Shown: positions 59,695 to 64,000 of the stretch, piece after piece | Numbering within the stretch: the stretch's first letter is position 1 | Layout: every line of letters starts with the position of its first letter | NCBI GenBank assembly: GCA_002633025.1 | Contig: NMRB01000784.1 | Span: 189,870-253,869, forward strand | Length of the DNA: 64,000 bases | Direction: 5' to 3' | From: Notospermus geniculatus | Lineage: Eukaryota; Nemertea; Pilidiophora; Heteronemertea; Lineidae | The notes under the pieces: model-generated | What the model was told of the DNA's origin: nothing | The model's input: only the letters and a program-made list of their open reading frames with translations | Databases searched by the model: none | Position numbers and translations under genes: made by a program

Positions 59695-59979
59695 TTATGC
59701 TCCAGGCCTTGATCTGTTTCTCGTCCTCCTTCTGTTGGGGTTTCTGCACAAACAATATCTCTGCATTTTACAGTAGCCATCAAAGTCGCATTCACGTTGA
59801 TCCAAGCATCCATATGTCTCCGGGGGAGTACAACGTTGACGACGTCGTCTACCACGTCGTCTCCACGGATACTCCAGTCGTTTGGCAACTTGAATGGTGT
59901 CATCCTGGTTAAGGTCCGCCAGTATCACTCCCACGAGGACCATGACCATGACCATGGTAATAACCAGCAGACGAGCCAT
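59695..59979 (-). CDS. Secreted arginine-rich six-cysteine peptide precursor (94 residues)
   Basis: A single coding exon. An acceptor (TTCTTTCTAATTACAG) ends three bases before the ATG, so a 5' UTR exon lies upstream. Residues 1-21 are a signal peptide (MARLLVITMVMVMVLVGVIL, then A). A short acidic segment with DLNQDD and a KR pair follows. A basic run WRRRGRRRRQR (39-49) leads to six cysteines at 50, 58, 64, 70, 76 and 78 (C-x7-C-x5-C-x5-C-x5-C-x-C), and an Arg-rich tail ends RPGA. Acidic pro-segment, dibasic sites and a cationic cysteine-rich core resemble a host-defence peptide, but a hormone-like or inhibitor role is equally possible. I do not recognise the cysteine spacing. Confidence 0.7.
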   Translation of the reverse strand: MARLLVITMVMVMVLVGVILADLNQDDTIQVAKRLEYPWRRRGRRRRQRCTPPETYGCLDQRECDFDGYCKMQRYCLCRNPNRRRTRNRSRPGA

Positions 59980-60120
59980 TCCTGTAATTAGAAAGAACGC
60001 CTTGTTTGTTTAGTCCAACGATACCACACGTTTGTTCTTTGTACATGTACATCGCGACACCCACAGCTCTCCGTGAATGTCCCCAGGAGTGTATTATCCA
60101 CCCCCTTCAATCTTTCTATC

Positions 60121-60253
60121 TAGGCCGCAAAATAAAATGCATTCTGGAAGCCCGGCAACCTTGGAAACATTTCCTCCGGAGAAAACGACGGGAATTGCTA
60201 GGAATTGTTTCCAAGATTGTCGGGCTTCCAGAATGCATTTTATTTTGCGGCCT
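60121..60253. mobile_element. Foldback, TAGGCCGCAAAATAAAATGC ends
   Basis: Arms of about 55 bases (GCATTCTGGAAGCCCGGCAA) with few mismatches and a short centre. Confidence 0.8.
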
Positions 60254-60432
60254 CGGTTTTTCTACCTTCTATAGACTTTGCGTAGCACGCACTTTTTTGC
60301 TGGCCGAGCGAAACCATGGCAAATATGCTCTCGCCTCGCTTCACGGCGCGGTTTGTATACACGCCCTATGGAAATTCATTGGAAGCGAAAATTTTTACGC
60401 TGGGCGTCGCGTCGCTGCACTTTCTGTATAAA

Positions 60433-60668
60433 GAGCCGTTTTGACGGACGTTTTTATCGCCGCGATAATCGCCACTTTTTTAACGCTCAGTAAAAACGGA
60501 TATCGCTCCGTAGGTCGATCGACTGTTGATCGAATTCTACCATGGCTTTTTTCTCTCGTTGGCGATGTCACCCGCTGTTGGCGTTTTTGGGGTTTTAACG
60601 GGCGTTTTGGATGCGATATCGCCAACCGCGTTAAAATCGCCGCGATGTAAACGCCCGTCAAATCGGCC
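60433..60668. mobile_element. Inverted-repeat element
   Basis: AGCCGTTTTGACGGACGTTT... at the left and AACGCCCGTCAAATCGGCC at the right are inverted, with ATCGCCGCGAT in both arms. Confidence 0.7.
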
Positions 60669-60690
60669 CTTTAAGGGCCGATTTGATAAA

Positions 60691-60826
60691 GGGTGGGTGC
60701 ACACTAGAAGCGATTCGCCAAGCGATTTGGAATCGCATGCGAATCGCTTTTGTTGGGAGGCATTGCGGCATGAATAAAGAACCACCGCATGCGTTGGGCG
60801 AATCGCGTGTAGTGTATACCCACCCT
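60691..60826. mobile_element. Inverted-repeat element, GGGTGGGTGCACAC ends
   Basis: GGGTGGGTGCACACTAGAAG and CGTGTAGTGTATACCCACCC are imperfect inverted ends. GCGATTCGCCAAGCGATT and CGAATCGC words pair inside. It directly follows the previous element. Confidence 0.65.
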
Positions 60827-61276
60827 AATAACAGGGACTACTCGACGCCCGTCGGGGTCATGATTCGTCGTAGCGCGGAAGTTGAACATGTTCAACTCTG
60901 CATTCGTGCTCTTTCTGATGAGCGACTAATGCCGATTGTTTCAGGTAAGACGCAAATGCAGTCATGTCACATCATAATCTGAGACTGATTAAGGCCATCT
61001 TGGCTACCAAGGGTTGTGACATCGCTCCGCCCTCCGACTACGCTCACACAAACCCTTGGCATCTTTCGCAGTCGTCACATGTATTTCACAGGCTGTTCTG
61101 TTACCACCCCTCCGTTCAATTATGGATTTGGTACTATCACATTTAGTCTGTTTATTTCAAATAGATATGTCATTGTATAGTGTTTATTGACTTTCCTATC
61201 ATTTAGGAACTGCTACTTATCCTTATTATTAACCATTAATTGAAAGAAATCCCCTATACCAGGAAATCCCCCGTAC

Positions 61277-61345
61277 GTTAGTGTCGAAAAAATATCGCAA
61301 TTGAGGGACATGGGGCACAATTAGACAAGCCTGGTGGCGACAGGG
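61277..61345. repeat. Fragment of repeat T
   Basis: GTTAGTGTCGAAAAAATATC and the following bases match 7420-7465, then ACAAGCCTGGTGGCGACAGG follows out of order. Confidence 0.5.
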
Positions 61346-61626
61346 CTCACTAAGTGGAGGGTTGTGAATAGGAGTGACAGAAAATAGATGGACAATTCGC
61401 ATCGACTGTCTTTTAAAAAAAATATCGACTGTAATAGGTTGTATCAATATTTATAATTATCAGAGTCATCATGATCCACATGTCTAATTGTATTTTCTGA
61501 GGAAGTTGGATTTGACGGTTAACGATTAAAAGAAAAAAAATTAACCAGTTGTTCTAGGTAGAAATTTGGAAAGTCAACATAATTTTCTAAGAAAAGGAAA
61601 AAAAGAAAAGGAAACAAAAATGAATA

Positions 61627-61705
61627 TCATGACCACACGGGAATCGAACCCTCGACCTCATGGGTGTAGTCCCCACATCTTTGCAATGTGCCAATCAACA
61701 CACTG
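61627..61705 (-). repeat. tRNA-like fragment (SINE head)
   Basis: On the minus strand a perfect B box GGTTCGATTCC follows TTGATTGGCACATTG, an A-box-like word, at tRNA-like spacing. The acceptor 3' side TGTGGTC has no matching 5' strand, so a working tRNA gene is unlikely. Confidence 0.4.
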
Positions 61706-63167
61706 AAGAGAGTGTTAGAGTATTTATCACCTGGTTCCGGAAATACGGGAAGCTCGATTTTGCGTACTGTTTAGCAAGCCGGGCTTGATAAATAGTCACT
61801 TCGTAATAAAAATGGATTCTAGTCAAGAAACTACCCCCTCCAAACACACTCATCAATAAAGCAACAGACCCTTTACCGCAGGATATTCAAAGACAAACAC
61901 ACACTTCCTCAAAATTTGTTCGCCGCTGGTCAACATGCTAGTAATAACAATCCACTATACACATCATAGCCAAATAAACGTGACCTACTTTCACCGCACG
62001 CAAGCTCNTCATTTGATCGCCTGATAAGCGAATTGGCAGGTTTGAAGTTATCGAAATCTTGATGAGTTTGTGGGTGTATTTTTTTTGTGACCGGCCTTTC
62101 TTGATTGTGTGTGTACAGGGCAGGGCGTCATGACGTCATGCATGGGTAGGGGCGTAGGCATTGTACAGCGTGTCGCAGTAAACTGGTGCCCGTCTAGACG
62201 ACCGCCTGTGCTGTGACGTCGTACGGAACGTCAACGTCACACTGCCGTGACGTTGTGGCTTCATGCTCGCACCTCACATTGCCACGGAGATTACGTCCTC
62301 AACATGCTCAAGACAATGAAAAGGCCTGATACGGTCGCAGCGACATCTTTCCGTGGAGAAAAGTCGACCTCCTCATTAGCGCCGACTGGTACAATTCACT
62401 TGCTGCTTCCCGTTTTTGTACACACGAGTACATTGTTTCCATCAATAAAAGTATTCCTTGCCTGTCGTTGCAGCGGATTCAAGCTTTGAATCCGGAAAAT
62501 TAGGCCTTGAAATCGCGAATCGCTCGCTGTCATTCTGTAGCACTCGCCATGTTGTTTTCTCTTACCTCGTTCCCAGTTGATACGCAAGTAGATTGTCCTA
62601 CTGAAGAGTTTAGTTGGTATCATGCCAAAACCTGAAGGCGAGGTTAACGGGCAAATCTCAGGAGGGCTCTGATTGGTACATTGATTTCCCGATGTCGGTC
62701 AAATACAGAAATTCATGCGAAAGCTTCCAGGGGTAGTGGCGTAGTCTTTATGACGTAGGGGAGAGTGGGGTAAGTTGAGCCAGTGGCCAAGTTGAGCCAC
62801 CCCCTATTACACAGGAAGTAGACAGGACAGAGCACTGCATGGTGTTGCTATCTATTGAGAGAGGAGAGAAGTACCTCATCACCCATGGAGCCATGGCAGC
62901 TAGATGGAAGAGGTGTGACAAATAGGGATTAAAAACCGATTTTAACCCCAAAAAGTAAATTTTAAAATGCCAGACTTTAATGCAGCTACTGCAATGGTAG
63001 TAGGTCAGTAGGCCTACTGTGCAGTATTTTGTCAGTTGGTACTTAAGTGACCTATATATATGTACAATGTATGGTTGGATGTGTAGATGATGGTGGATTA
63101 CTAAGGATTGGTAGGCCTAGCCAATACACGTGGAGTTCCAGGATGGATTAAGGCCTGCTTTCCATTG
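61706..63167. other. No supported gene
   Basis: One n (62007). The frame at 62247-62489 has no motif. The segment 62760-62810 contains GGGGTAAGTTGAGCCAGTGG and GCCAAGTTGAGCCACCCC, a small inverted word pair. Confidence 0.45.
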
Positions 63168-63449
63168 GCCACGGAAACGCTCGAAAGCATTGTTTTTTTC
63201 CGCGCCGTGACCAACGAAGCGGAACAAACAATGCTTTCGAGCGTAGTGGCTTAGGCTCCAGTTCCATAGAGCTCACGTTGACACTTTTCACGCGCCACGC
63301 TTCACGTTTTCCTTTCGTTCCTCGATTCAGCGCACAACGAGACACACATTACCTGTCCTGTGACATGCTTTCTCCGAGGAACGAAAGGAAAACGTGAAGC
63401 GTGGCGCGTGAAAAGTGTCAACGTGAACTCTATGGAAATGGAGCCTTAG
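63168..63449. mobile_element. Two adjacent inverted-repeat elements
   Basis: Bases 63168-63250 are a foldback with CGCTCGAAAGCATTG and its inverse. Bases 63251-63449 have about 70-base arms (TTTTCACGCGCCACGCTTCA) with few mismatches around a 50-base centre. Confidence 0.85.
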
Positions 63450-64000
63450 GCGCTGACAAATCAGTGATCAGGCCTAATGTTTTTCAATGTGGACATGACT
63501 CCCGAACACACGTTGGTTTCTCTGTAGCCTTGTTTACACTACATAAAATTCCGGGCTCAGCAAGTCGGGCTTTTTGCGTTTACACCTATGAATCGCCGTG
63601 TCTAAATAAAGCTCGGGCTTTTAAAACCCATACACGCCGCATACATGCTCAAGAAGCCAGGTGTAACGTTTTTCAGTGTGGCCGTTTTTCTGTGTGATTC
63701 CCATTGTTCGGAATACACTGGGAAACGGACTCGCTGTTTCTCTAGCCGTGGTTACACTACATAAAAATACCCGTGTTTTTCCAGACCCGTGTCAAACCCG
63801 TGTTACGAAAATCCCGGCGAGAGGTCACACTACTACCCCGGGACTACTACATTGTAGTTAAGTAGCCCGGCGACAGTTGCGCTGCAAACATTGACTCTTC
63901 GGTCATTTTTGAATTGACACACATTGTCGGGAATCGCAATGCGAAAAATCGGCGGGTCTAGTGGAAACAGGCCTGCGCGTTTTCACGCAGCGGGAAAACG
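63450..64000. other. Repeat-like, no gene
   Basis: TTTACACTACATAAAATTCC (63533) and GTTACACTACATAAAAATACC (63751) words recur, suggesting a diverged inverted-repeat element running to the window edge. Confidence 0.4.

Noticed and set aside
61940-61975. NPLY-like word that might mark the missing receptor TM7.
   Set aside because: The frame has no hydrophobic helix before it and stops three codons later.

Overview
This is eukaryotic nuclear DNA, most likely from a marine invertebrate. An echinoderm or related deuterostome is my best guess, but a lophotrochozoan is not excluded. The evidence is intron-containing genes with GT-AG junctions, animal-only families (neuropeptide GPCR, ASB ankyrin/SOCS-box protein, CD225 membrane protein, multi-exon elastase-like proteases), very dense short inverted-repeat transposons, and frequent palindromic words such as TAGGCCTA and GTACATGTAC. 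The assembly has a 107-base gap (3062-3168) and several single n positions.

Layout. From 1 to about 16.8 kb I see no gene I can support. The region holds nested inverted-repeat elements, a five-unit tandem array of a CCAAT/CRE palindrome (6512-6670) and a 31-bp minisatellite (14694-14868). From 16.8 to 38.4 kb lies a minus-strand tandem cluster of chymotrypsin/elastase-like S1 serine protease genes. Two copies (38299-34705 and 19133-16818) have all six coding exons. Between them lie a copy lacking the exon for catalytic Asp102 (34305-31781) and, directly downstream, a copy lacking the signal and His57 exons (31481-29579). Exon phases allow only one complete product from this pair: the first three exons of the former with the last three of the latter.

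From 40.2 to 41.2 kb is a plus-strand exon for TM1-TM6 of a vasopressin/NPS/CCAP-type peptide receptor; the TM7 exon was not found. From 45.9 to 49.2 kb are five exons of an ankyrin/SOCS-box protein (four 99-nt, phase-0 ankyrin exons plus a terminal SOCS-box exon). On the minus strand, 53168-52027 encodes a two-exon proline/tyrosine-rich CD225 (dispanin/IFITM-like) membrane protein, and 59979-59695 encodes a secreted, arginine-rich, six-cysteine peptide. An unassigned one-helix reading frame lies at 57371-57655.

The rest is mostly repeats. Two related TTAA-bounded families occur about ten times. At least five unrelated foldback families share a TAGGGA-type end. There are also a decayed Tc1-like element, tRNA-derived SINE pieces and a ladder of four ~100-bp palindromes. 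Apart from the protease cluster the genes look functionally independent; digestion, receptor signalling, ubiquitin targeting and a possible defence peptide are family-based inferences.
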